In this document: positions 49,727 to 58,469 of the stretch, one piece after another | Layout: every line of letters starts with the position of its first letter | Position numbering within the stretch: the first letter of the stretch is position 1 | Origin: Clostridia bacterium | GTDB lineage: Bacteria > Bacillota > Clostridia > UMGS1883 > UMGS1540 | Direction of reading: 5' to 3' | NCBI GenBank assembly: GCA_017436645.1 | Contig: JAFSCR010000001.1 | Coordinates: 84,523-148,522 of the forward strand | Length of the DNA: 64,000 nucleotides | Program-made: the position numbers and the translations under genes | Notes under the pieces: model-generated | Told to the model about the DNA's origin: nothing | The model's input: only the letters and a program-made list of their open reading frames with translations | Database searches by the model: none

Positions 49727-50185
49727 ATGCCGTTTGTACTGATTGCAAAGCTCCTGTCTTATGTTTTTGTATTGGCAGTCTACTTATTTATTATTAAAAT
49801 CATCCAGATGGTGTCCAAAGACATTGAGGTGATGCGGCGCCGTAAAACGAGCGAAATCGCAGCCCACACCTATATTAAGGTTCTGAACCTTCGGCATAAT
49901 CTGGATTTTCCCGTGGAGGAAAACTATCCCATACTGAAGGATTCTGTTCTGGGGCGAAGTGCAAAGTGTGAAATTTCCATTGACGACCCGTTTCTCTCCC
50001 AGCGCCATGCCGCCTTTATCTGGCGGGACGGCACCTGCTTTCTGCAGGATATGGGCAGCACCAACGGTACGTTTTTAAACGGCAAAAAAGCCGAAGGCGA
50101 CCCCGTTGAGCTTTTCAGCGGCGATAAGATTGACCTGGGGCAGCTTTCTCTGATTTTTGTAACGGAGGATATGGAAGATGCGTAA
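49727..50185 (+). CDS. FHA-domain membrane protein
   Basis: 152 aa. One N-terminal membrane helix (LLSYVFVLAVYLFIIKIIQM), a basic linker, then a forkhead-associated domain with VLGRSAKCEISIDDPFLSQRH and DMGSTNGTFLNGKK, which binds phosphothreonine. It heads an operon with a SEDS glycosyltransferase and a class B PBP, an arrangement like actinobacterial fha-rodA-pbpA, suggesting control of wall synthesis by Ser/Thr phosphorylation. Start after GGAGGAGG (8 nt). Confidence 0.92.
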   Translation: MPFVLIAKLLSYVFVLAVYLFIIKIIQMVSKDIEVMRRRKTSEIAAHTYIKVLNLRHNLDFPVEENYPILKDSVLGRSAKCEISIDDPFLSQRHAAFIWRDGTCFLQDMGSTNGTFLNGKKAEGDPVELFSGDKIDLGQLSLIFVTEDMEDA

Positions 50186-51485
50186 TTTCCGCAAACTTAC
50201 CCCTCTTTTTCTCGTTTTACTTATGAATATTTTAGGCTTCGGGATTCTCTTTTTCTCGAGTGCTTCCGTCGATACACAGGCGCTTTATTATTCTCTGGCG
50301 CTTTTGGGCCTTGTGCTCGTCTCCTATATGCTGATTGTATTCTTTTCTATGGGGGACCATTATCTTTTTCTCATCGTTTCGGCACTTTTAACCGTGGGCA
50401 TTCTGATGCTCTTTCGCCTTGACCCCACCCAGGCCATGACACAAATCACCTGGTTTTATGTGGGAATGGCAGGGTTTTATGCCGTGTATATTCTCTTTCG
50501 GAAATGCAAAGCATGGCCAAAGCTTTTTCCGTTTTATGCGCTGATTGCTTTCTTTCTTTTCGTTTTCACCCTTTTATTCGGCAGCCGTGTCAACGGGGCA
50601 AAAAACTGGCTTTCTCTCGGCGGCATCAGTCTGCAGCCCTCCGAACCCATTAAAATTCTGTTTATTCTGGGCCTTGCCGCACTTTATACGGCACCATATG
50701 GCCGTCCCCACGACCGTCTTTTTGCTTTCACCGAAAAAAGACTTCCTCGCCTTATGCGCCCCCTTAAATTCCTCATGCGGCTTTATGACAGCCAGACCGG
50801 CCGCCAGCTTCTTATTATGGTGTACGCTTTTCTGCACCTCGGCTTTCTGGTCCTCCAGAGAGAGTGGGGGTCGGCTGTTTTATATTTCCTCATTTATTTT
50901 GTTTTGCAGTTTGTTTTAAGTTCTAAATACTACTTTCTCCTTATAAATGCCGTCCTGGCTATGGGTGGCGGCCTTCTCGGGTATAAGTTTATGTCCCACA
51001 TTCAGGAGCGTGTTGCCATCTGGCGTGACCCGTTTTCGGGCACAAATGACCTCGGCTATCAGATTGCCCAGTCCCTTTATGCCATGAGTGCCGGCGGTTT
51101 TTCGGGCACCGGCATCGGGCAGGGGCAGCCTTGGCGTGTACCCGTTGTAAAAAGTGACTTTATTTTCTCCGCCATATACGAAGAGCTCGGCATGCTGGGT
51201 GCCTCTGCCGTGGTCCTTCTCTTTTTCCTGCTCGTTTACCGTGGCATCAAGATTTCCCTTATGGTAAAAACACCATTTTATAAAGCCGTGGCACTGGGGA
51301 TTGCCGTGATGTTTGGCTTTCAGACGCTGATTATTATCGGCGGCGTTACGAAGCTGATTCCCCTCACCGGCATCACCCTGCCCTTTATGAGTGCCGGCGG
51401 CAGTTCTCTCGCCACCTCCTTTGCTTCCCTTGCCATTTTGCAGGCTATTTCTGCAAGAGAGGAGGATATGTCCGATGACATTTAA
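50178..51485 (+). CDS. SEDS-family peptidoglycan glycosyltransferase (FtsW/RodA/SpoVE)
   Basis: Polytopic membrane protein, 435 aa with about ten helices, that polymerises lipid II. Family landmarks: GSRVNGAKNWLSLGGISLQPSE (the PS-E motif before the catalytic loop), GYQIAQSLYAMSAGGFSGTGIGQG, DFIFSAIYEELGMLG and LPFMSAGGSS. It overlaps the FHA gene by 8 nt and the PBP by 11 nt. RodA, FtsW or SpoVE cannot be told apart by eye. Confidence 0.94.
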   Translation: MRNFRKLTPLFLVLLMNILGFGILFFSSASVDTQALYYSLALLGLVLVSYMLIVFFSMGDHYLFLIVSALLTVGILMLFRLDPTQAMTQITWFYVGMAGFYAVYILFRKCKAWPKLFPFYALIAFFLFVFTLLFGSRVNGAKNWLSLGGISLQPSEPIKILFILGLAALYTAPYGRPHDRLFAFTEKRLPRLMRPLKFLMRLYDSQTGRQLLIMVYAFLHLGFLVLQREWGSAVLYFLIYFVLQFVLSSKYYFLLINAVLAMGGGLLGYKFMSHIQERVAIWRDPFSGTNDLGYQIAQSLYAMSAGGFSGTGIGQGQPWRVPVVKSDFIFSAIYEELGMLGASAVVLLFFLLVYRGIKISLMVKTPFYKAVALGIAVMFGFQTLIIIGGVTKLIPLTGITLPFMSAGGSSLATSFASLAILQAISAREEDMSDDI

Positions 51486-52851
51486 CAAAAAAGCCGTTTA
51501 CGTTTTAATGGCAATGCTGATTTTCTTTTCCGGCGTTGTTTTGTACTTTACCTATTTTCAGATTTTTAAAAGTGCCTCCCTTGCAAACGCCAGCACGAAT
51601 CCCCGCACCTTTGCAAGAGAGCAGTCTGTCAAACGGGGCAGTATCTACGACAGAACGGGCGTGTGCCTTGTTGAAAGCGAAATGGAGGCGGACGGCCAGA
51701 GGCGTGTGCATCACTATGACAGCCTTTATGCACAGCTTATCGGCTATAGTGACCCCCGTTATCAGCGTTCCCTTCTCGAGGCAAGCTTTAATTCCTATAT
51801 CCTCGGCGGTGCAGAGGCCGATTTTGTGGAAACGCTTTTGGGGATTGAGGATACGGAAGGGTCGGATTTACATTTAACAGTGGACCACCGGCTCCAAAAG
51901 CTTGCAAGCGATGCGCTTGGCGGCAGAAAGGGCGCCGTGGTGGCGCTTGATCCCATTTCGGGCGAAGTGCTCTGTATGGTTTCAAATCCCACCTATAACC
52001 CCAATACCCTTTCCGAGGATTATGAAACCCTTTCCAAAACGCCGGGTATGTTTTATCCCCGTGCTACCAGCTGGAATTATGCCCCCGGGTCCATATTTAA
52101 AATTATCACAGCCGCCGCTGCCATTGAAAATGGTCTGGACTCCACCGTATACGAAGATACCGAGCCTCTTTATATTGACGGCCATCCCATTTATAACTAC
52201 GGCAAAAAAACATACGGTACGCTGGATATGGAAACAGCTTTTTCCAAATCCTCCAACACATATTTTGCCCATATTGCCGATATGCTGGGGGCAGATAAGC
52301 TCCGCAAAACCGCCGAAAGCTTCGGTTTCAATACGGAAATCCCCTTTGATATTCCGTTTCGGGAAAGCAAAACGCTTTCAGGCTCCCCATCAAAAGCCGA
52401 GGTTGCGGCCGTAGGCTACGGTCAGGGGCAAACGACCACCTCGCCGCTCCATATGGCCATGGTCGCTTCTGCCATTGCAAATGACGGTATTATGATGCAG
52501 CCGTATTTAGTCAGCCGTGCAGAAAAGGACGGAAAGGCCGTTTATGAACAGTCCGGCCGTATTCTCCGCCGTGCCACCTCTTCCACCACGGCACAAAAGG
52601 TGGGCGAAATGATGCAGGAAACGGTGAAAAGCGGAACGGCGACGGGTGCCTATATTCCCGATATATCCGTGGCTGCCAAAACAGGTACTGCAGAAACGGA
52701 AGGCCAAAAGGATCACGCTTGGTTCGTCGCTTACGCCCCGGCAGAAAACCCGAAAATCGCCCTTGCCATCGTTTTGGAAAATTCCGGTTCCACCGGTTCC
52801 GCCTGTGCAGGCATGGCACGGGACCTCATCTCCAATTGGCTCCGACGATAA
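51475..52851 (+). CDS. Class B penicillin-binding protein (transpeptidase)
   Basis: 458 aa, cross-links peptidoglycan together with the adjacent SEDS protein. One N-terminal membrane helix (KAVYVLMAMLIFFSGVVLYF), a short pedestal (RGSIYDRTGVCL), then the transpeptidase domain with S-x-x-K in APGSIFKIITA, S-x-N in SKSSNTYFAH and KTG in AAKTGTAETEG. Resembles actinobacterial PbpA in size and context. Start at the ATG with GGAGG about 10 nt upstream. Confidence 0.95.
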   Translation: MTFNKKAVYVLMAMLIFFSGVVLYFTYFQIFKSASLANASTNPRTFAREQSVKRGSIYDRTGVCLVESEMEADGQRRVHHYDSLYAQLIGYSDPRYQRSLLEASFNSYILGGAEADFVETLLGIEDTEGSDLHLTVDHRLQKLASDALGGRKGAVVALDPISGEVLCMVSNPTYNPNTLSEDYETLSKTPGMFYPRATSWNYAPGSIFKIITAAAAIENGLDSTVYEDTEPLYIDGHPIYNYGKKTYGTLDMETAFSKSSNTYFAHIADMLGADKLRKTAESFGFNTEIPFDIPFRESKTLSGSPSKAEVAAVGYGQGQTTTSPLHMAMVASAIANDGIMMQPYLVSRAEKDGKAVYEQSGRILRRATSSTTAQKVGEMMQETVKSGTATGAYIPDISVAAKTGTAETEGQKDHAWFVAYAPAENPKIALAIVLENSGSTGSACAGMARDLISNWLRR

Positions 52852-52876
52852 AAAAATAAAAATTATCGTAAAAATC

Positions 52877-52905
52877 TTGCATTTTATGACAGATTCATGT
52901 AAAAT
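52877..52905 (+). promoter_or_regulatory. Sigma-A promoter of xpt
   Basis: TTGCAT (52877-52882), 17 bp, TAAAAT (52900-52905). About 45 nt of leader remain, too short for a purine riboswitch. Confidence 0.75.
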
Positions 52906-52955
52906 ATTCTTATACATTTTCTGCCTTGTGCAGTAATTTTTTGGAGGCCTTTTTT

Positions 52956-53528
52956 ATGCAGTTACTAAAAGACAGAATTATAAAAGACGGCAAAGTTTTT
53001 CCGGGTAACGTTTTAAAGGTGGACAGCTTTTTGAATCACCAGATGGATGTCTCCCTCTTTTGTGAGATGGGCAAAGAATTCCGTCGCCGCTTTGAAAATG
53101 AACAGGTTACGAAAATTCTGACCATCGAAGCCTCCGGTATCGGCATTGCTTGCCTTGCAGCAATGTATTTTGATGTCCCCGTTGTTTTTGCCAAGAAAAC
53201 ACAAACAAAAAATATTGCGGGCGATGTATATACAAGCCGGGTAGAATCCTTTACCCACGGCCGCATCTATGATATTATCGTTTCCAAAGAGTTTTTACAT
53301 AAAGAGGACCGTGTTCTTTTAATTGACGATTTTCTGGCAAACGGCAGCGCACTTTTGGGCCTTGCCTCCCTCGTCCGTGATGCCGGTGCTACCTTGGTCG
53401 GTGCAGGCATTGCAGTAGAAAAAGGATTCCAGACGGGCGGAAAAATCGTAAGAGATACCGGGCTTCGTGTAGAGTCCCTCGCCATTGTTTCATCCATGGG
53501 TGAGGACGGCTCCATTTCCTTCGCTTGA
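52956..53528 (+). CDS. xpt: Xanthine phosphoribosyltransferase
   Basis: Purine salvage enzyme making XMP from xanthine and PRPP, 190 aa. Visible: [20 protein letters not shown] (family start), [10 protein letters not shown], and the PRPP loop [17 protein letters not shown]. Start at the ATG 7 nt after GGAGG. The next gene is a nucleoside-binding-type lipoprotein, consistent with a purine uptake and salvage unit. Confidence 0.95.
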   Translation: MQLLKDRIIKDGKVFPGNVLKVDSFLNHQMDVSLFCEMGKEFRRRFENEQVTKILTIEASGIGIACLAAMYFDVPVVFAKKTQTKNIAGDVYTSRVESFTHGRIYDIIVSKEFLHKEDRVLLIDDFLANGSALLGLASLVRDAGATLVGAGIAVEKGFQTGGKIVRDTGLRVESLAIVSSMGEDGSISFA

Positions 53529-53570
53529 TTTTTTTGGCGTGATGACGAATGCCAAAGGAGAAACCCAAAA

Positions 53571-54641
53571 ATGAAACATGCAAAACTTTTAGCTGTTTTC
53601 CTTGCATTTATGCTATTTTTTACTTTTACGGCATGTAAAAAACACACGGATGATTCTTCGGCAGAAAGTGCCTTTAAAGTGGGCATTATCTGTAAGGATG
53701 CTCCCGTCGGTGACGAGGGTTATGCCTGCTATCACAAGGAAGGCATCCTTTCCATGTGTGAAAATCTCGGCCTTTCTGATGATCAGGTTGTCCACAAAAT
53801 GAATATTGATGGTGCGGATGAGGCATCTGCCCGTACCGCCATTGAAGCGTGTATCCGGGAAGGATGTGCCATTATCTTTGGCACAGAGGCGGACTATAAG
53901 GCTATAATGGAAGACATGGCAAAACAGTATCCGGATATTTTCTTTTCCCAATATTTAGGCAATGTATCCCACATTCCCAACATGAGCACCTACGCCGCCC
54001 GCACCTACGAAGCCGAATATCTGACCGGTATTGCCGCAGGTCTTAAGACGGCATCGGGTAAAATCGGTTATGTTGCCACCATGGGCAAAGAGGATACCTT
54101 GGTTAAACTTGACATTAACGCTTTTGCAATAGGCGTAAAATCCGTAAATCCAAATGCAAAAGTTTATATCCGTGTTGTAGTGCCTGAGCGCAAGCAGGAA
54201 GCCAAAGAAGATCTTCTTGCCTTAGGCTGTGACGTTTTCGGCCAACGTGGCGGCGATGTGCTTGATACATCCGGTGCATCTCTCGTTTCCCCCGTTTTCA
54301 ACTGGGGTGTATACTATATGAAGGCTACGAGAGAAGTCATGGAAGGCAGATGGTCGGGCGAAAACTACTTCGGCGGTATGAGTGACGGCGTTGTCGCCCT
54401 CTCCCCCGTTTCCGAAGCCTGTGCAGAAGGCACAAAGGAAGCCATAGAAGCGGCCGGGGCAAAGCTGCAAGGCGGCGAATATAAAATATTTGAAGGTAAA
54501 CAAATGGTTTCCGGTGCTCTCAAAGATGTTGCCCTTTTGGATAATAACGGTAACACCATCGCCTCTGCAGGGAGTGCGGCATGGGATGATGCATCGATTA
54601 GAAGCGGCGTAAGTTGGTACTTTGAAAATGTGATCGAGTAG
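53571..54641 (+). CDS. BMP-family substrate-binding lipoprotein
   Basis: 356 aa, outer-face binding protein of an ABC importer. Lipoprotein signal peptide with lipobox FTAC; periplasmic-binding fold with FKVGIICKDAPVGDEGYACY, DIFFSQYLGNVSHIPNMSTY, EAEYLTGIAAGLKTASGKIG and FGQRGGDVLDTSG. BMP proteins usually bind nucleosides, which fits the xpt neighbour 42 bp upstream. Permease and ATPase genes do not follow. The 140 bp downstream contain no clear terminator. Confidence 0.92.
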   Translation: MKHAKLLAVFLAFMLFFTFTACKKHTDDSSAESAFKVGIICKDAPVGDEGYACYHKEGILSMCENLGLSDDQVVHKMNIDGADEASARTAIEACIREGCAIIFGTEADYKAIMEDMAKQYPDIFFSQYLGNVSHIPNMSTYAARTYEAEYLTGIAAGLKTASGKIGYVATMGKEDTLVKLDINAFAIGVKSVNPNAKVYIRVVVPERKQEAKEDLLALGCDVFGQRGGDVLDTSGASLVSPVFNWGVYYMKATREVMEGRWSGENYFGGMSDGVVALSPVSEACAEGTKEAIEAAGAKLQGGEYKIFEGKQMVSGALKDVALLDNNGNTIASAGSAAWDDASIRSGVSWYFENVIE

Positions 54642-54780
54642 CCGTCTTCTTCCATTCCTACCATATTCTATACATAGGAAAGCCTGTTTTCTCACATACT
54701 ATGCATATGTCTTCTCGGTATAGGCAGGCCCATTCCTCTGTATAACAAAATATATCGTGCAAGTCAAAAAGGAGGATATT

Positions 54781-55296
54781 ATGCTGGAAGGATTTTATGA
54801 ATCAATCGTTAAATATCAGAAAAAGCCAAAGGATTACCTTGTGGACGTCGGCTTTGTCGCCGCCGGCTTTTTCGGGGCGGTGGCCGCTTACTATATAGGG
54901 CTTTTAATCGGCCTTAAGTATATCGGCCTTGGCGCTGCGTTCTTTGCTTTGTTTTTCGGTCTCCGTGCAGCTATATTCCACTACTGGGAATATGAGTACA
55001 TTGTAACGGAAGGCACTGTGGATATTGACCAGATTATTGCGAAACAAAAAAGGAAACGCATGGTTTCCTTTGACAGCCGTGAATGTGAAATCATTGCCCC
55101 CGTAAACCGTGGTCAGTGGTATAACGACTATAAAACATTACCGGTAAGTTCATACGTAGCAAATGACGCCCATCCCGACAATTACTTTGCCGTATTTGAA
55201 CGGGTCGGTGCACGTACCGTCGTCATTTTCCAGCCCACGGAGGATATGGTTGCGGCCTTCCGCCACTACAATCCGAGAAATGTATATATAGATTAA
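54781..55296 (+). CDS. DUF6106 family membrane protein
   Basis: 171 aa. Two hydrophobic segments (VGFVAAGFFGAVAAYYIGLLIG and YIGLGAAFFALFFGL region) followed by a soluble beta-rich part, YEYIVTEGTVDIDQIIAKQK and RKRMVSFDSRECEIIAPVNR, typical of a small clostridial family related to PH-like bPH domains. Function unknown. Start at the ATG after AAAAAGGAGG. Confidence 0.75.
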   Translation: MLEGFYESIVKYQKKPKDYLVDVGFVAAGFFGAVAAYYIGLLIGLKYIGLGAAFFALFFGLRAAIFHYWEYEYIVTEGTVDIDQIIAKQKRKRMVSFDSRECEIIAPVNRGQWYNDYKTLPVSSYVANDAHPDNYFAVFERVGARTVVIFQPTEDMVAAFRHYNPRNVYID

Positions 55297-55305
55297 TTTG
55301 TCCAA

Positions 55306-55328
55306 AAACGAAACAAACCGTTTCGTTT
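55306..55328. promoter_or_regulatory. Perfect 9-bp inverted repeat, operator candidate upstream of rubrerythrin
   Basis: AAACGAAAC, five bases, GTTTCGTTT. No U-tract follows at once, so it does not look like a terminator. Its position 30 bp before the rubrerythrin start suggests a repressor site, but it does not match the PerR consensus by eye. Confidence 0.55.
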
Positions 55329-55359
55329 AAATAATAGAAATTTTTTGGAGGTTTTAAAA

Positions 55360-55899
55360 ATGGCAAATCTTAAAGGATCCAGAACAGAAGCAAACTTAAT
55401 GGCCGCTTTCGCAGGCGAATCTCAGGCCAGAAACAAGTACACCTACTATGCTTCCAAAGCAAAAAAGGATGGCTTTGAGCAGATTGCAGAAATCTTTACG
55501 GAAACTGCAAACAACGAAAAGGAACATGCAAAAATCTGGTTCAAGCTTCTTCATGACGGCATGCCCGACACACTGACAAACTTAAAGGATGCCGCAAGCG
55601 GCGAAAAATACGAATGGACAGAAATGTACGCTGAATTTGCACGTGTTGCAAAGGAAGAAGGTTTTGACCACATTGCATTTCTCTTTGATTCCGTCGGCAA
55701 AATCGAAAAGGAACACGAAGAACGTTATAATGCTCTCGTTTCCAACATCGAAAAGGATGAAGTATTTAAAAAGGCAGAAGAAAAGGTTTGGATTTGTGCA
55801 AACTGCGGTCATATCCATGTAGGTACAGCCGCACCTGAGGTTTGCCCCGTTTGTGCACATCCCAAGGCATACTTCAAAATGCTTGTGAAAAATTATTAA
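55360..55899 (+). CDS. rbr: Rubrerythrin
   Basis: Non-haem diiron peroxidase protecting anaerobes from H2O2, 179 aa. Diiron ligands: NLMAAFAGESQARNKYTYYA, ETANNEKEHAK, DSVGKIEKEHEERY; C-terminal rubredoxin domain VWICANCGHIHVG ... CPVCAHPKAYF with both CxxC pairs. Start at the ATG after TTTGGAGG. Preceded by a perfect palindrome. Confidence 0.97.
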   Translation: MANLKGSRTEANLMAAFAGESQARNKYTYYASKAKKDGFEQIAEIFTETANNEKEHAKIWFKLLHDGMPDTLTNLKDAASGEKYEWTEMYAEFARVAKEEGFDHIAFLFDSVGKIEKEHEERYNALVSNIEKDEVFKKAEEKVWICANCGHIHVGTAAPEVCPVCAHPKAYFKMLVKNY

Positions 55900-55908
55900 T
55901 GCCCATAC

Positions 55909-55944
55909 AAAAGGCTGAACAGAGAATTCTGTTCAGCCTTTTTT
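55909..55944. terminator. Bidirectional terminator between rbr and the Na/Pi symporter
   Basis: AAAAGGCTGAACAGA and TCTGTTCAGCCTTTTTT form a 15-bp stem with a GAAT loop. Confidence 0.93.
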
Positions 55945-55947
55945 CTT

Positions 55948-57693
55948 TTACTGTAAACGATATTTTTCGGAATAATATGCAAACTTTTCTTTGAAGGCAT
56001 CACTTTCCGATTTCAGCATGTAAATCCCCTCATGCATTTTAAGGGAATGGTGACTCGTTTCTATAATACACCCTGCAATATTGGCAGCATGGTCAGCCGT
56101 CCGTTCAAAATTCGTCAGAAGGTCACTCCATACAAATCCTGCCTCAATACCGCACACGCCTTTTTGCAGGCGGGCAATGTGGTTTGCACGAAGCTTTTCT
56201 TTCAGCGCATCAATAATTTCTTCCAAGGGCTGGATGTTAAGCGCTGTTTCCAGATGGTTTTTTTCAAATGCTGAAAGGGCATGGTCTGCAATTTCTCGCA
56301 CCGCATCGGAAAGCACAGAGAGCTCTTTCCTGCCTTCCTCCGTAAAGCGAATGCCTTTTTCCTGCAGCTCTTCTGCCGACTCCAGAATATTTACGGCGTG
56401 GTCGGAAATCCGTTCAAAATCCCCGATAATCCGAAGCAGTCTTGCCGCTTCACTGCTCTCATCTTCATTTTTCTGATAGGCGGAAAGCTTGACAAGATAA
56501 TTGCCGATAACATCTTCCAGATGGTCTGTTTTCTCCTCGTTTATACGAATTTCCTCTGCCACCGCTTCTTTGTAATCGAAAAGGACATATATACTGTCCG
56601 CAAGAGAGCTTACAGCACAGTTTGCCATAATAACCGCTTGCTTTCTGCAGGCATCCAATGCCACCGCAGGCGTAGACAAGAGTCTTTCATCCAGTTCTGT
56701 TTTCTCCGTTTTGCCCTTTGTATCCGGCACAAGACGGCAAACGAGTTTTTCCAAAAGTCCGGACAAGGGAAGAAGGATGGCTGTGCAAACGACATTAAAC
56801 AAAGAATGGGCTACGGCAATGCCAAAATGGGTTGCCTCCGCATCTAAAATCGGCGGTGCAAACATGCCTTTTACAATGTATAACACAATCATTAAAACAA
56901 CGGTTCCGATTACATTAAACGACAAATGCGCCAACGCCACACGCTTTGCATTGCGGTTTGTGCCGAAAGAGGAAAGAATGGCTGTAATACAGGTGCCGAT
57001 GTTCTGTCCCATAATGATGGGAAGTGCAGCACCGTAAGAAATTTGGCCTGTGACGGTAAGTGCCTGCAAAATACCGACGGATGCGGAGCTGGACTGGATA
57101 ATCGCCGTTAGAATTGCACCGGCCAGAACGCCTAAAATCGGATTTTTGAAGAGAATGAAAAGCTCCCGGAATTGGGGCACATCCTTAAGGCCTTCCACTG
57201 CACCGGACATAATATCCATGCCGAACATTAAAACGCCAAAACCCAGCAGTATTGTACCCGTATCCTTTTTCTTATTCGTTTTGCCGAACATAAAAAAGGC
57301 GGTGCCAATGAGTACAAGTACGGGCGTAAAGGACATGGGTTTAAAAAGCTGCACTACAAAATTACTGCTTTCAATTCCGCCAAGGCTTAAAATCCATGCC
57401 GTTACGGTGGTACCGATATTGGCCCCCATAATGACGCCGATAGATTGGCGAAGCGTCATAAGTCCCGAGTTTACAAACCCTACCACCATAACGGTAGTAG
57501 CGGAGGAACTCTGAATAATGGCGGTGACACCAAGGCCTGTTAAAAAGCCCGCCCATTTGTTAGTGGTCAGCCTCCCGATAATGGCGCTGAGGCCGCTGCC
57601 GGCACGCCGCTCGAGGGCATCGCCCATAACGCTCATGCCGAAGAGGAAGAGGCATAACCCGCCAATTAGTGTTAAAACGTCAAAAACTGTCAT
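55948..57693 (-). CDS. Na+/phosphate cotransporter family protein with PhoU-like tail
   Basis: 581 aa. The membrane half holds the two inverted QSSS repeats of the NptA/SLC34 family (GVTAIIQSSSATTVMVVGFV and AILTAIIQSSSASVGILQAL), GANIGTTVTAWIL and GQNIGTCITAIL. The C-terminal ~200 residues are helical and PhoU-like (RLLRIIGDFERISDHAVNIL ... NFERTADHAANIAG). It imports phosphate with sodium. Start at 57693 after AAAGGACAAATT. The two-component system lies upstream on the same strand. Confidence 0.93.
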   Translation of the reverse strand: MTVFDVLTLIGGLCLFLFGMSVMGDALERRAGSGLSAIIGRLTTNKWAGFLTGLGVTAIIQSSSATTVMVVGFVNSGLMTLRQSIGVIMGANIGTTVTAWILSLGGIESSNFVVQLFKPMSFTPVLVLIGTAFFMFGKTNKKKDTGTILLGFGVLMFGMDIMSGAVEGLKDVPQFRELFILFKNPILGVLAGAILTAIIQSSSASVGILQALTVTGQISYGAALPIIMGQNIGTCITAILSSFGTNRNAKRVALAHLSFNVIGTVVLMIVLYIVKGMFAPPILDAEATHFGIAVAHSLFNVVCTAILLPLSGLLEKLVCRLVPDTKGKTEKTELDERLLSTPAVALDACRKQAVIMANCAVSSLADSIYVLFDYKEAVAEEIRINEEKTDHLEDVIGNYLVKLSAYQKNEDESSEAARLLRIIGDFERISDHAVNILESAEELQEKGIRFTEEGRKELSVLSDAVREIADHALSAFEKNHLETALNIQPLEEIIDALKEKLRANHIARLQKGVCGIEAGFVWSDLLTNFERTADHAANIAGCIIETSHHSLKMHEGIYMLKSESDAFKEKFAYYSEKYRLQ

Positions 57694-57761
57694 AATTTGT
57701 CCTTTCTTTGCCTTTTTTGTTTTACTATAACATATCCTTGGCAAAGATGCGGATAAGACTT

Positions 57762-58469
57762 TTATTCACCGTCGGCATGCATGCGGTAGCCTACGCCGAG
57801 TTCGTTGGAAATAAAACGGTCATCTCCCGGTTTTATGCCGAGCTTACGGCGGATGTTGGCCATGTTCACCTGCAATTTTTTAATGCTTCCCATATCGGAA
57901 TAGCCCCAGATTTCCCGAATGATTGTACTATACGTAAGCACCTTTCCGAAATGGGCGGAAAGAAGCGCCACAATGTTAAATTCCGTTTGCGTCAAATGAA
58001 TCTCTGCACCGCTGAGAAAAACCTTTCTGGCATCATAATCCATTACCAGTTCTCCTGTTTCAAACTTTCCCTCCGGCAGTTTCCCCTCTTTTGCACGGGG
58101 AGAATTTGTGCGTAAAAGGCCACGGACTCGTGCTAAAAGCTCTGCAGACCCGAAAGGCTTCGTTACATAATCATTTGCCCCCATATCCAACGCTTCCACC
58201 TTGTCCGCTTCCCCGCTTCTTGCAGAGAGTACTATGCAAGGGGTTGTAAACGATTTCCGGATTTCCTGTAAACATTCGGTGCCATCCTTATCGGGAAGGC
58301 CCAGATCCAGTATGACAAGATCCGGCAAATAAGAAGAAAACATGGAAATGCCGCCTTCCGCCGTTTTCGCCGTAAGGACCTGATAGCCGTGAACCTCAAG
58401 TAGCGCCGTGACGAATTTACGGATGTTTTCTTCATCCTCAATTAAAAGAATTTTATATTTATTATTCAT
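57762..58469 (-). CDS. OmpR-family response regulator (KdpE-like)
   Basis: 235 aa. Receiver domain with DLVILDLGLPDKDG (phospho-Asp), LSARSGEADKV and KPFGSAELLARV; C-terminal winged helix with LTQTEFNIVALLSAHFGKVL ... TYSTIIREIWG. KdpE-like in sequence, but no kdpFABC is near. It overlaps the histidine kinase by 8 nt. Confidence 0.92.
   Translation of the reverse strand: MNNKYKILLIEDEENIRKFVTALLEVHGYQVLTAKTAEGGISMFSSYLPDLVILDLGLPDKDGTECLQEIRKSFTTPCIVLSARSGEADKVEALDMGANDYVTKPFGSAELLARVRGLLRTNSPRAKEGKLPEGKFETGELVMDYDARKVFLSGAEIHLTQTEFNIVALLSAHFGKVLTYSTIIREIWGYSDMGSIKKLQVNMANIRRKLGIKPGDDRFISNELGVGYRMHADGE

Noticed and set aside
52906..52955. Purine riboswitch before xpt
   Set aside because: The leader is about 45 nt and lacks the three-way junction sequence; Bacillus xpt has one, this gene does not.
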